NCBI GenBank assembly: GCA_022560615.1
Contig: JADFSR010000014.1
Location: forward strand, 28,875 to 92,874
Length of the DNA stretch: 64,000 nt
Source of the DNA: Gemmatimonadota bacterium
Lineage (GTDB): Bacteria > Gemmatimonadota > Gemmatimonadetes > Longimicrobiales > Gaopeijiaceae
Direction of reading: 5' to 3'
In this document: positions 34,261 to 42,327 of the stretch, one piece after another
How positions within the stretch are numbered: position 1 is the first letter of the stretch
Layout: every line of letters starts with the position of its first letter
The notes under the pieces: generated by a model
Seen by the model: only the letters and a program-made list of their open reading frames with translations
Database searches by the model: none
Told to the model about the DNA's origin: nothing
Made by a program: the position numbers and the translations under genes

Positions 34261-36717
34261 GTGACTCCCTTACACGTACTCAAGTTCGGCGGCACGTCGC
34301 TCGCTTCGGCTGAGCGCATCGGACGCGTGGGCCAGATCGTGACACGGGCAAACGAAGACGCCCGCGTCGTGGTTGTCGTCTCCGCCGTGGGTGGCGTGAC
34401 GAACGACCTGACCGACGCCTCGGCGCTTGCTGCGCAGGGGGACGAAGCCTATCTGGCCGTGCTCGATCGCGTCATCGCTTCGCACGACGAGTTGCTGGCG
34501 TCGCTGGTGGCCGAGCAAGACCGCGAGCGAGTGCAGGCCGCGTACCGGGCCTGGGCCGAGGAGCTCGAGGACAGGCTCCACGGGATCTCGCTCGTGCGCG
34601 AGTGCACCGCGCGTACGCTCGACGCGGTACTGGCGTTCGGAGAGCTGGTCTCCTCAGCGCTGCTCGCCGCCACGCTACGGAAGTCGGGGATGGACGCCGA
34701 GGCGTGTGACGCCCGCGCTCTCATCGTCACTGACGATGCCTTCGGAAGCGCCCGGGTCGATCGGGAAGCGACCGCCGAACGCGTGCGAGGGCACTTCGCC
34801 GCGACCGACACGATGCAAGTAGTCACGGGCTTCATCGCCTCCAGCCCCGATGGCGAGACCACGACATTGGGCAGGGGCGGCTCGGACTACACCGCCGCTC
34901 TTTTGGGAGCCGACCTGTCCGCGGACCGCCTCGAGATATGGACCGACGTCGACGGCGTGATGAGCGCCGATCCCAGGCTCGTGCCGCAGGCATTCCCCTT
35001 GGCGGAGCTGTCGTACGAGGAACTCATGGAGCTGTCGCACTTCGGGGCCAAGGTCGTCTTTCCGCCGTCGGTTCATCCGGCCCGGGAGCGGCGGATCCCC
35101 CTCGTCATCCGCAACACGTTCAACGTCGAGTTCGACGGCACCCATGTTGGCGAGGATGCGGCGGCAGCGACGGCAGGACCGGTGCGCGGGATCTCATCGA
35201 TCAACGACGTCGCGCTGCTACGCCTGGAGGGGGACGGGATGGTGGGCGTGCCCGGCGTGGCCGCACGGCTCTTCCAGGCTCTGGCCCGCGACGAGATAAG
35301 CGTCATCCTCATCAGCCAGGCGTCGAGCGAACACTCGATCTGCTTCGCGGTGTCCCCGGCCTCGGTCGCGCGCGCACGTAAGAGCGTGGAGGACGAGTTC
35401 AGTCTGGAGCGGACCGTTGGCATCATCGAAGATCTCATCGTCGAGGAAGATCTCTCGATCATCGCCGCCGTCGGCGAAGCAATGCGTGACACCCCGGGTA
35501 TCGCAGGCCGGCTCTTCTCCGTGCTGGGTGAGTGTGGAGTCAACGTTCACGCGATCGCGCAGGGCTCCTCGGAGCTCAACATCTCGGTCGTCGTGGCGAA
35601 GTCTGACGAGGTCCGGGCGCTCCAGGCGCTTCACGACGCCTTCTTCCAGCCGCGTGCGTCGACCGCGCGGGTTTTTCTGGCTGGCGTGGGCAACGTGGGC
35701 GCAGCACTCCTGACCCAGATCGAAGAGATGGCGGATAGGTGTGACAAGCGAGGGGGGACGGTGCTTCGCTTGGTCGGGGTCGCGAGCAGCCGGCGTGGCC
35801 TACTCGACGGGAGCGGAGTCCCGATCGCCGACTGGCAGCGGCAGTTGGAAGGGAGCGACCGCCCGGCCGACGCCGTCATCGAACAGGCGCTCGAGCCCAC
35901 CAGGGGCCCCAGGATCTTCGTGGACTGCACCGCCAGCGAAGAGGTCTCCGCGCGGTATGAGGAGCTCTTGGCCTCGGGGGCCGCCGTCGTCGCAGCTAAC
36001 AAGCGCGCCTTCTCCGGTTCGATGGCTCGTTATCGGGCGCTCACGAATCCGGCAGCGGGCGGTGTGCGTGCCTACTTCGAGACGACTGTCGGCGCCGGGC
36101 TCCCTGTCCTACGCACCATCAGCGACCTCGTGGCGACAGGTGACGAGATCGTGTCGGTGGAGGGTGTGTTCTCGGGCACGCTCGGCTTCGTGCTCGGCGA
36201 GGTCATGGCGGGACAGAGCTTCAGCGAGGCGCTTGCCGAAGCTCGCGCGCGCGGGTACACCGAGCCCGATCCCAGGGAAGATCTGTCCGGGCAGGACGTG
36301 GTCAGAAAGCTACTCATCGTCGCGCGGGTCGCAGGCATGGTCATCGAGCCCACGGACGTCAGCGTGGAGTTGCTCCTGCCCGGAGACGGATGGCAGGACG
36401 GTGGTATCGACGCGTTCATGGCGAAGACGCGGGGGGTCGACGAGACCATCGCTCAGCGGCGGGCCAGTGCGATCGAGCAAGGACGACACCTCTGCTTCCT
36501 GGGCTCGGTCTCACGGGAAGGCGCGACGGTTGGTCTTACCGCTGTCGGCCCCGAGCACCCCTGCTTCGGGCTCCGGGGCACGGACAACGTCGTTATCATC
36601 CGCACGGCGCGGTATCCGACTCCCGTTGTGGTCAGGGGTGCCGGCGCGGGTCCGGAGGTCACGGCGGCGGGTGTCCTTGCCGATATTCTGGCAGCGGTTA
36701 GAGAGTTCACGAAGTAG
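34261..36717 (+). CDS. thrA: Bifunctional aspartokinase / homoserine dehydrogenase
   Basis: An 818-aa fusion catalysing the first and third steps of the aspartate pathway to threonine, methionine and lysine. The aspartokinase domain (about 1-290) has VLKFGGTSLAS and GRGGSDYTAALLGADL. Two ACT-type regulatory segments (about 315-460) suggest feedback control. The homoserine dehydrogenase domain (about 465-818) has the nucleotide motif VFLAGVGNVGAALL, VVAANKRAFSG and the catalytic region GVFSGTLGFVLGE. The stop codon TAG (36715-36717) is also the left duplicated base triplet of a MITE. asd follows, so the pathway's first three enzymes are clustered, split only by the MITE. Confidence 0.95.
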   Translation: MTPLHVLKFGGTSLASAERIGRVGQIVTRANEDARVVVVVSAVGGVTNDLTDASALAAQGDEAYLAVLDRVIASHDELLASLVAEQDRERVQAAYRAWAEELEDRLHGISLVRECTARTLDAVLAFGELVSSALLAATLRKSGMDAEACDARALIVTDDAFGSARVDREATAERVRGHFAATDTMQVVTGFIASSPDGETTTLGRGGSDYTAALLGADLSADRLEIWTDVDGVMSADPRLVPQAFPLAELSYEELMELSHFGAKVVFPPSVHPARERRIPLVIRNTFNVEFDGTHVGEDAAAATAGPVRGISSINDVALLRLEGDGMVGVPGVAARLFQALARDEISVILISQASSEHSICFAVSPASVARARKSVEDEFSLERTVGIIEDLIVEEDLSIIAAVGEAMRDTPGIAGRLFSVLGECGVNVHAIAQGSSELNISVVVAKSDEVRALQALHDAFFQPRASTARVFLAGVGNVGAALLTQIEEMADRCDKRGGTVLRLVGVASSRRGLLDGSGVPIADWQRQLEGSDRPADAVIEQALEPTRGPRIFVDCTASEEVSARYEELLASGAAVVAANKRAFSGSMARYRALTNPAAGGVRAYFETTVGAGLPVLRTISDLVATGDEIVSVEGVFSGTLGFVLGEVMAGQSFSEALAEARARGYTEPDPREDLSGQDVVRKLLIVARVAGMVIEPTDVSVELLLPGDGWQDGGIDAFMAKTRGVDETIAQRRASAIEQGRHLCFLGSVSREGATVGLTAVGPEHPCFGLRGTDNVVIIRTARYPTPVVVRGAGAGPEVTAAGVLADILAAVREFTK

Positions 36718-37063
36718 AAGGCTGTTGAAGAAGTACAGTGGGCCGCGCACATGGCGCTTGCGCGGTTCAGGCAAGGAACGACGAGGAGTCGTAGCCGAGC
36801 GGGCACCGCCGCCGAAGGCGGTGGTCCGACGAGGAGAGACGATGGATCAACCGCGCAACCGCCATGTGCCCAACACTATGGCTGATACGATCGTACGTCT
36901 CTGTGGGTTGGGGTGGCACGGCCCCATCTCCGTCGTTGGAGCTCCTAGCCGTAGCGACGGCTATGGCGTCGCAGCTCCGCCTAGGATATGGGGCCGTGGC
37001 ATCCCGGGTACCCGTGCGTTAGCACGGGTGGCGGCCCGCTGTACTTCTTCAACAGCCTTCTAG
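36715..37063. mobile_element. MITE-like element between thrA and asd
   Basis: The ends are 30-bp inverted repeats with one mismatch: GAAGGCTGTTGAAGAAGTAC... at 36717-36746 and its complement at 37031-37060. TAG flanks both sides (36715-36717 and 37061-37063), so the target duplication is TA or TAG. The left TAG is the thrA stop codon. The interior has no gene but strong hairpins: 36917-36927 pairs with 36988-36998 (11 bp), and ACCCGTGC/GCACGGGT at 37010-37029 forms a perfect 8-bp stem. A TA-type duplication would suggest mobilisation by a Tc1/mariner/IS630-like transposase; none is present here. Confidence 0.8.
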
Positions 37064-37068
37064 GTCGA

Positions 37069-38154
37069 ATGGTGATGCCACTGACGGGGCGAATCCCGGT
37101 AGCGGTGCTGGGCGCCACTGGCAGCGTAGGACAGCGGATGCTGGCGTTGCTCGACGGGCACCCGTGGTTCCGATTGGGCTCGGTAACGGCCTCGGAGCGA
37201 TCCGCCGGGCGTGTCTACGGGGAAGTGGCACGCTGGGTCCTTCCGACGCCGATCCCTGAGGAAGTCGCGGGCATGGAGGTGCGCGCGACGGGTCCGGCGC
37301 TGGAGGAGCGGCTGCTCTTCTCCGCGCTCGACGCGTCGGTTGCCGGGTCGGTCGAGACGGAGTACGCGGAGCGGGGTCACGTGGTGGTGTCGAACGCCCG
37401 GAACCACCGCATGGATCCGGACGTGCCGTTGCTCGTGCCCGAGGTCAACCCGGATCATCTGGATCTGGTGGCGCGCCAGTCGTTCGGAGGTGGAGCGATC
37501 ATCACCAACCCGAACTGCTCTACGATCGGCATGGTGCTCGCGCTTGCGCCGCTTCACCAGGCGTTCGGCGTAGAACGCGTGAACGTGGTCACGCTGCAAG
37601 CGATTTCTGGCGCCGGCATTCCAGGTGTCGCCGGCCTCCAGATCGTGGACAACGTCGTCCCTTTCATCTCCGGTGAAGAAGAGAAGCTGGAGACCGAGCC
37701 TCTGAAGATTCTCGGTGAGCTGGCGGACGGGCTCGTCGCGCCGGCGCCGCTGACCGTGAGCGCCCAGTGCAACCGGGTGCCTGTCGTGGACGGCCACACG
37801 CTGTGTATTTCGGTCGAGCTCGGTCGCGCGGTCAGCGCCGAGGCGATCATCGACGCGTGGGATTCGTTCCGAGGCGAGCCGACCGCGCTGGGACTCCCGT
37901 CCGCTCCTTCGCGTCCCGTCGTCTACGTCGATGAGCCCGATCAGCCTCAGCCCCGGATGCATCGAGATCTCGGCAATGGCATGGCGGTGGCGGTCGGAAG
38001 GCTTCGCCCTTGCGCGTTGCTCGACTGGAAGTTCGTGACGACTTCGCACAACACGGTCCGTGGAGCGGCGGGCGGTGCGCTGCTGTGTGCTGAGCTGGCG
38101 GTGGCGCGGCGCGCGGTGGAGGGTCTTCGTGACTTCAAAGGAGGATCGCTATGA
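37069..38154 (+). CDS. asd: Aspartate-semialdehyde dehydrogenase
   Basis: A 361-aa enzyme that reduces aspartyl phosphate to aspartate semialdehyde with NADPH. The nucleotide motif is VAVLGATGSVGQRMLALL. The active-site Cys150 is in ITNPNCSTIGMVLALAPL. The base histidine is in RVPVVDGHTLCISVEL, and HNTVRGAAGGALL is conserved near the end. The sequence type is the archaeal/fungal-like Asd subgroup. ATG at 37069 lies only 6 bp from the MITE and has no good Shine-Dalgarno sequence; ATG at 37075 is an alternative. The native leader has been replaced by the element, so expression may depend on it. Confidence 0.93.
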   Translation: MVMPLTGRIPVAVLGATGSVGQRMLALLDGHPWFRLGSVTASERSAGRVYGEVARWVLPTPIPEEVAGMEVRATGPALEERLLFSALDASVAGSVETEYAERGHVVVSNARNHRMDPDVPLLVPEVNPDHLDLVARQSFGGGAIITNPNCSTIGMVLALAPLHQAFGVERVNVVTLQAISGAGIPGVAGLQIVDNVVPFISGEEEKLETEPLKILGELADGLVAPAPLTVSAQCNRVPVVDGHTLCISVELGRAVSAEAIIDAWDSFRGEPTALGLPSAPSRPVVYVDEPDQPQPRMHRDLGNGMAVAVGRLRPCALLDWKFVTTSHNTVRGAAGGALLCAELAVARRAVEGLRDFKGGSL

Positions 38155-39314
38155 AAGTGACCACACCCATCGCGGTGCGAGTCGCGATCGCCACAATCGT
38201 AGCGGTGGGATTCTTCCCACCGACCCTCGCCGGCCAGCAGGTCCGCACGCTCTCGTATGGCGAGCCTGAAGATGTCGGCATGTCATCGGCGGGTTTGGCC
38301 GCGGCCGTGGAGATGTACCAGGAAGCTGTCCAGCGCGGGGAGCTCGTGGGCGCCGTGATCTTGGTCGCCCGCAAGGGGCGGGTGGTGCTGCATGAAGCAA
38401 TGGGGTGGAGAGACAAGGAAGAGCGCCTCCCCATGGAGCGGAATACCATGTTCCGCATGGCTTCCAACACCAAGCCAGTGGTGGCCACCGCGATCGCGCA
38501 GCTGGTGGAGCAGGACGCACTCGACTACGCCGACGCGGTGAGCGAGTACATCCCGGAGTGGGACAATCACCAGGCGGGCTCCATCACGATCGGGCAGCTC
38601 CTCTCCCACGCCGCCGGTCTGCGCATCAGCAGCCTGTTCCTCAAGCCGTTGGCGGAGAACTCCACGCTTCAGCGAGAGGCGGCCCGCTTCGGGTCCGTCG
38701 GCGCAGCCGCCCCCCCGGGTGAGAGCTACAGCTACAGCAACCCGGGCTACAACACCTTGGGGGCGCTGGTTGAGCTCGCCTCGGGCGAGTTGCTCGAGGC
38801 CTATCTCGAGGCCGCGATCTACGAACCGCTCGACATGGTGGACAGCTACAACCACCGAGCGGGTCACCAACTCGAGGGGAAGCTCGACCGGATGGGAGCG
38901 GCCTACTATCGGCGGGGCGCCGACGGCCAGTGGGAGCCTGGCGGGACTCCCGGCGGTCCGGTGGCGTACCCGTTCGCGAGGGCTTCGGGTGGCATGATCT
39001 CCACCGCCTGGGACTATGCCGTCTTCGCGCAGATGTTCTTGAACGGCGGCATCTACGACGGCGTACGGATCCTCCAGCCGGAGACGGTGGAACTCATGAC
39101 GACATCCAAAATCGGGACCTCCGGCGGAGGGGGCTACGGGTATGGCTGGCGCATCACCGATGGCACGTACAGTCACGGCGGCTCCGACGGAACAGACGCG
39201 TGGATCGATCCCGAGCGCGAGATCATTGGCCTGGTTTTCACTCAGACCCCTCGCGGGCGTCCCTCGGTGAGCGACTTTCGCCGCCTGATCAATCGTTCGA
39301 TCGAGGGGGGATGA
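38151..39314 (+). CDS. Serine hydrolase, class C beta-lactamase family (third copy)
   Basis: A 387-aa exported enzyme related to the pair at 31538 and 32781. The signal peptide is VAIATIVAVGFFPPTLAGQQ. The nucleophile motif is S-N-T-K at residues 105-108 in MASNTKPVV. The tyrosine motif is SYSNPGYNTLGALVELASG, with a genuine Y-x-N. LLSHAAGLR is also conserved. Its ATG overlaps the asd stop (ATGA), so it is co-translated with asd. This is unusual for an exported hydrolase, but it keeps the gene in the aspartate-family operon. Confidence 0.88.
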   Translation: MKVTTPIAVRVAIATIVAVGFFPPTLAGQQVRTLSYGEPEDVGMSSAGLAAAVEMYQEAVQRGELVGAVILVARKGRVVLHEAMGWRDKEERLPMERNTMFRMASNTKPVVATAIAQLVEQDALDYADAVSEYIPEWDNHQAGSITIGQLLSHAAGLRISSLFLKPLAENSTLQREAARFGSVGAAAPPGESYSYSNPGYNTLGALVELASGELLEAYLEAAIYEPLDMVDSYNHRAGHQLEGKLDRMGAAYYRRGADGQWEPGGTPGGPVAYPFARASGGMISTAWDYAVFAQMFLNGGIYDGVRILQPETVELMTTSKIGTSGGGGYGYGWRITDGTYSHGGSDGTDAWIDPEREIIGLVFTQTPRGRPSVSDFRRLINRSIEGG

Positions 39315-39335
39315 CCCGGATCCTGTCACTGGGAC

Positions 39336-39552
39336 GTGGGCCATCCGAAGCACCAGCCCGCGTTTGGTGAGCGGGCCGCGAATGACAAGATCGAACTCCA
39401 GATCCGGGTCGATTCGGTCGATGCCTGGGCCGAACGGCTGGCCGGCTCGATCGACCTCGAGGGGCCGGTCACACGGCCCTGGGGGAATCGCTACCTCTGG
39501 ATCGGACGACCACCTGGTAGCGGGCTTCTTCGTGAGGCTGCCGAGCGAGTAG
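39336..39552 (+). pseudogene. VOC/glyoxalase-family fragment with a frameshift
   Basis: The frame reads KIELQIRVDSVDAWAERLAG then SIDLEGPVTRPWGNRYLWI. The C-terminal DDHLVAGFFVRLPSE continues in another frame after one extra G near 39504. Together they look like the second half of a vicinal-oxygen-chelate (glyoxalase/bleomycin-resistance-like) protein. The N-terminal half is missing. Confidence 0.5.
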
Positions 39553-39567
39553 ACCAACGGAGCTTGT

Positions 39568-39777
39568 TTGGAGTCGGCAGCGTCCCTCAAGTCGGCCCGA
39601 CATCGTCGCGTGGCGCTCGTCGTACTGGGCGCCTGTCTGCTCAGGGTTTTCGTCGTGGATACCCGTGGGCTTTCGGACACCGCACAGACGGCGGCGTTCT
39701 TGGTGCTCGGGCTCTGCCTGTTGGGAACTGGTTGGCTCTACTCGCGATACTCAGAGGAGCTCAAGGATTGGCTCTAG
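39568..39777 (+). CDS. Small two-helix membrane protein, DUF2339-like C-terminal fragment
   Basis: A 69-aa frame with two membrane helices: RVALVVLGACLLRVFVVDTR and TAAFLVLGLCLLGTGWLYSR. The 'lkvFlvDl..l....r..afl.lG..ll..s.lY.r' pattern is the very end of large DUF2339 membrane proteins, so this is probably a leftover C-terminus. The TTG start at 39568 is the only usable start. Confidence 0.4.
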   Translation: MESAASLKSARHRRVALVVLGACLLRVFVVDTRGLSDTAQTAAFLVLGLCLLGTGWLYSRYSEELKDWL

Positions 39778-39835
39778 GGGGAGAGTCTGTGCCAGATAGT
39801 GCGTGATCGCCGCATTCCGACTAGCTTGGCGCGCA

Positions 39836-40324
39836 ATGAAAACGACACGACAGATCTGGCTGGTCGTACCACTCGTTCTGGCCGCCTGCTCGGCCGACGC
39901 CGCCGACTCGGCCGACGCAGTTCCGTTCGAGCTGGTGGCCGACGTCGGGCAGTTGATGAACACGGTCTTGGAGCCTGCCGCCGACTTCTATTGGGATGCG
40001 GTGGGGTGGATCATCGACGAGAACGGCACGCTCGAGATCGCTCCGAGCACGGACGAGGAGTGGGAGTTGGTGCGAAACGCCGCGTACGTCATCGCCGAGT
40101 CCGGCAACCTGATGATGATGAAGGGTCGCGGCGCGGACGAAGCGGCTTGGCGCGGCATGTCACTGGCGATGGTCCAGGTAGGACGGGTAGCCATCGCGGC
40201 TGCGGAGGCGCAAAATATTCTTGCCGTGTTCGACGCGGGTGCCGAGGTCTACGCCGTTTGCAGCAGCTGCCACGCCGCGTACGCGCTCGAGACGCTTCCG
40301 CCCAGCGAACTACCGGGGAATTAG
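39836..40324 (+). CDS. c-type cytochrome lipoprotein (first of two)
   Basis: A 162-aa exported heme protein. The lipoprotein signal MKTTRQIWLVVPLVLAAC has a perfect L-A-A-C box. A single heme-binding motif CSSCH lies near the C-terminus (AVCSSCHAAYALETL), as in cytochrome c'-type four-helix proteins, whose heme site is C-terminal. The mature protein would be anchored in the outer or inner membrane facing the periplasm and could carry electrons or bind gas ligands. It has a paralogue at 42834-42328. Confidence 0.78.
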   Translation: MKTTRQIWLVVPLVLAACSADAADSADAVPFELVADVGQLMNTVLEPAADFYWDAVGWIIDENGTLEIAPSTDEEWELVRNAAYVIAESGNLMMMKGRGADEAAWRGMSLAMVQVGRVAIAAAEAQNILAVFDAGAEVYAVCSSCHAAYALETLPPSELPGN

Positions 40325-40335
40325 CGACCCCTCTC

Positions 40336-40460
40336 GTGATCCTGCCTTTCCTCGAATGGATGGGCAATACGGGCTGGAGCGTCAGCCTGGTCGAGTCGCT
40401 CTAAGTGTGGCCGTTCGTGGAATCCACGCACGTGCTCACCATCTTTCTGGGGACGAACCG
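40336..40460 (+). pseudogene. DUF6644-like membrane protein, broken 5' piece
   Basis: GTG at 40336 opens ILPFLEWMGNTGWSVSLVES L, followed by TAA (40402-40404) where Tyr would be expected, then VWPFVESTHVLTIFLG. This matches the N-terminus and first helix of the intact DUF6644-like proteins at 41729 and 42242 (PFFEWLDTL... and SWFEWMDAF...). Similarity then ends. About 160 bases downstream (40460-40624) hold nothing I recognise. Confidence 0.55.
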
Positions 40461-40624
40461 GTACGGAGCGCGACGAACGTTGCTGAGGCGCTCGACTATG
40501 CAGGCGATCCTCGGCAAGATCACCGCGGGGGCACCTGCATCCGCTACCAACTAACCTAGCGTCTACCCGTCGCTCGGTGGATCAACGTGGATTGGACGGC
40601 TCAGGTCATGGTGACGAGCGTGAA

Positions 40625-40816
40625 CTACGGCCAGCCATAATACGGCCAGCCGAATCCCTCCGAGAGCGTCCGCATGATCGTCCATGCGATAAAAATGCCC
40701 GCGAAGCCTACTCCGAACACCAGAGCGAGGCGGCTGAAGGGTCTGTCTCCCGCCTTCCCCGCGAGTTCGCCCTTCGCCCCCTCCCCCTCGGACTCGTTGA
40801 GGCCGCTGTCCTCCAC
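40625..40816 (-). CDS. Small single-span membrane protein
   Basis: A 63-aa frame with a charged N-terminus (EDSGLNESEGEGAKGELAGK) and one membrane helix (FSRLALVFGVGFAGIFIAWT), ending in a Gly/Trp/Tyr-rich tail (GFGWPYYGWP). GTG at 40816 follows a GGGAGG Shine-Dalgarno sequence 5 bp upstream, which supports translation. I recognise no family. Confidence 0.5.
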   Translation of the reverse strand: MEDSGLNESEGEGAKGELAGKAGDRPFSRLALVFGVGFAGIFIAWTIMRTLSEGFGWPYYGWP

Positions 40817-41005
40817 AGATCCCTCCCGGCATGTGTTCTCCGTAACATACGCGGGCGTCGCGCCGTGAGCATCCCCGAGATCACCCCTGACTCTGGCTTC
40901 TCCCTTGACCGCGACCAAACCGTGACGCGCCATCGCGTCGGGCGTGGCTGCGACGCCGCGCAGGCTGCGGCCGTGAGCCGGGTGCCGTCTTCTCGGACTC
41001 GAACG

Positions 41006-41224
41006 ACGGGCGGCTTCCGCGCGTTCTCGACGACCGACGGAGCGCTCCTCTGGGAGTACGACACCAACCGCGATTTCGAGACGGTGAACGGCATTCCGGG
41101 AGTCAGGGCCTCGATTCTCGGACCGGGTCCGGCCATCGCCGGGGGCATGGTCTTCGTCAATTCCGGGTACGGGAGCCGTGGCGGCCGGCGCGGCAACGTG
41201 CCGCTCGCGTTCGGACTGGAGTAG
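41006..41224 (+). pseudogene. PQQ-enzyme-like beta-propeller, C-terminal fragment
   Basis: The frame gives FRAFSTTDGALLWEYDTNRD then FETVNGIPGVRASILGPGPA and GGMVFVNSGYGSRGGRRGNV. This is the final blade of PQQ-dependent dehydrogenases of the polyvinyl-alcohol-dehydrogenase type. The region upstream (40817-41005) carries no recognisable part of the protein, so only the 3' end survives. Confidence 0.6.
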
Positions 41225-41252
41225 TGACGAGGTACGAGACCGCGAGCACCCG

Positions 41253-41729
41253 TTACGAGAGCAGTCCGATCAGGCGCCCTTCCACGGCTACCAACGTCCA
41301 GAGGCCGATGGACACGAGCCCCACGACCTTGCCCCAGACCGGCCCCACCCTCGCCTCGTCCGCCATGGTCACCTTGTGTCGGAGCGTGAAGGTGAAGATC
41401 AACGCGACCAGAAGGAGCCGCATCTTCATCCAGAAGAACGGGCTGTGATACTCTCTGATGGGGAGGGACAGGACCTGCGGAATGCCGGTGAGCAGCATGC
41501 AGATGAGTGCTCCGATCAGCCACGGACGCGCATCTCGCGCGACTCTCGCTACCGGCTGCTGCGTCATCCCGCGGCCGAGCAGTCGCACGTCGACGATGAG
41601 CAGCGAGCCGAACAGGATGACCAGCGCCAGCAAGTGGAACACGTTGATCCACGGCGCAGCATATGATGAACTACTGATCCAGTCGCCGACCCGGAGGGTG
41701 TCCAACCACTCGAAGAAAGGTAGTAGCAT
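41253..41729 (-). CDS. DUF6644-like four-helix membrane protein
   Basis: A 158-aa integral membrane protein with about four helices: NVFHLLALVILFGSLLIVDV, PWLIGALICMLLTGIPQVL, RLLLVALIFTFTLRHKV and GLVSIGLWTLVAVEGRLIGL. It carries a conserved N-terminal FFEWLDTL and a His in the first helix (VFHLL). The fold resembles small cytochrome-b-like proteins. Function is unknown to me. It lies 12 bp downstream of a paralogue and near two c-type cytochromes, which suggests a shared respiratory or redox role. Confidence 0.7.
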   Translation of the reverse strand: MLLPFFEWLDTLRVGDWISSSSYAAPWINVFHLLALVILFGSLLIVDVRLLGRGMTQQPVARVARDARPWLIGALICMLLTGIPQVLSLPIREYHSPFFWMKMRLLLVALIFTFTLRHKVTMADEARVGPVWGKVVGLVSIGLWTLVAVEGRLIGLLS

Positions 41730-41741
41730 GAGATCGGAGGC

Positions 41742-42242
41742 CTACTCGAAGGTCCACCAGTCGTAGGCGGTCAATCGGCCGAAGGCCACGATACAGGCCC
41801 ACATGGCCAGGGACAGCACGCCCGCCACCTTCGCTCCGAGAGGCGGGCCGGCCGTATCCCACTTGGCGACCGAGCGATAGGTCGTGAAGTGAAAGAGGAG
41901 TGCGTTCACGCCAGCCAGCACGATCAACGCCATCTTGATCCAGTAGAGCACCTTCCCGAAGTAACGCATCGGCTGGGCGTAGAAGAGCAGAAGTCCGGCG
42001 AGGGAGGTCACCGCCATACCCACCATCTGCCACGGAAAGAGCCGCGCCTGGACCTCAGAGAAGGGAGTGCCTCGGTACGCCACGCCGAGGAGGCGTAGGT
42101 CCATCATCACGACGAGCCCGGCGAACATCACCAGCGAGATGACGTGGATCGTCAACAAGACCGGGAAGGCGTAGAGCGACTCGCGCATGGCGATGCTGCT
42201 TGGGAATGCGTCCATCCACTCGAACCAGCTACGCAGGCTCAT
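41742..42242 (-). CDS. DUF6644-like four-helix membrane protein (paralogue)
   Basis: A 166-aa membrane protein related to the gene at 41253: SWFEWMDAFPSSIAMRES at the start, TIHVISLVMFAGLVVMMDLR with the same first-helix His, then MALIVLAGVNALLFHFTTYR and a final helix ending GRLTAYDW. ATG at 42242 is used; an in-frame GTG at 42254 is possible. It is upstream of its paralogue in the same operon and downstream of the cytochrome gene at 42328-42834. Confidence 0.72.
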   Translation of the reverse strand: MSLRSWFEWMDAFPSSIAMRESLYAFPVLLTIHVISLVMFAGLVVMMDLRLLGVAYRGTPFSEVQARLFPWQMVGMAVTSLAGLLLFYAQPMRYFGKVLYWIKMALIVLAGVNALLFHFTTYRSVAKWDTAGPPLGAKVAGVLSLAMWACIVAFGRLTAYDWWTFE

Positions 42243-42327
42243 GGGCTCATCCACACGGCGAGGTGTGGCTCAGCGCCGCCGGTTCGGGCACCGACTACCA
42301 GGCTGATGTCAGACGTTAGGCAAACGG

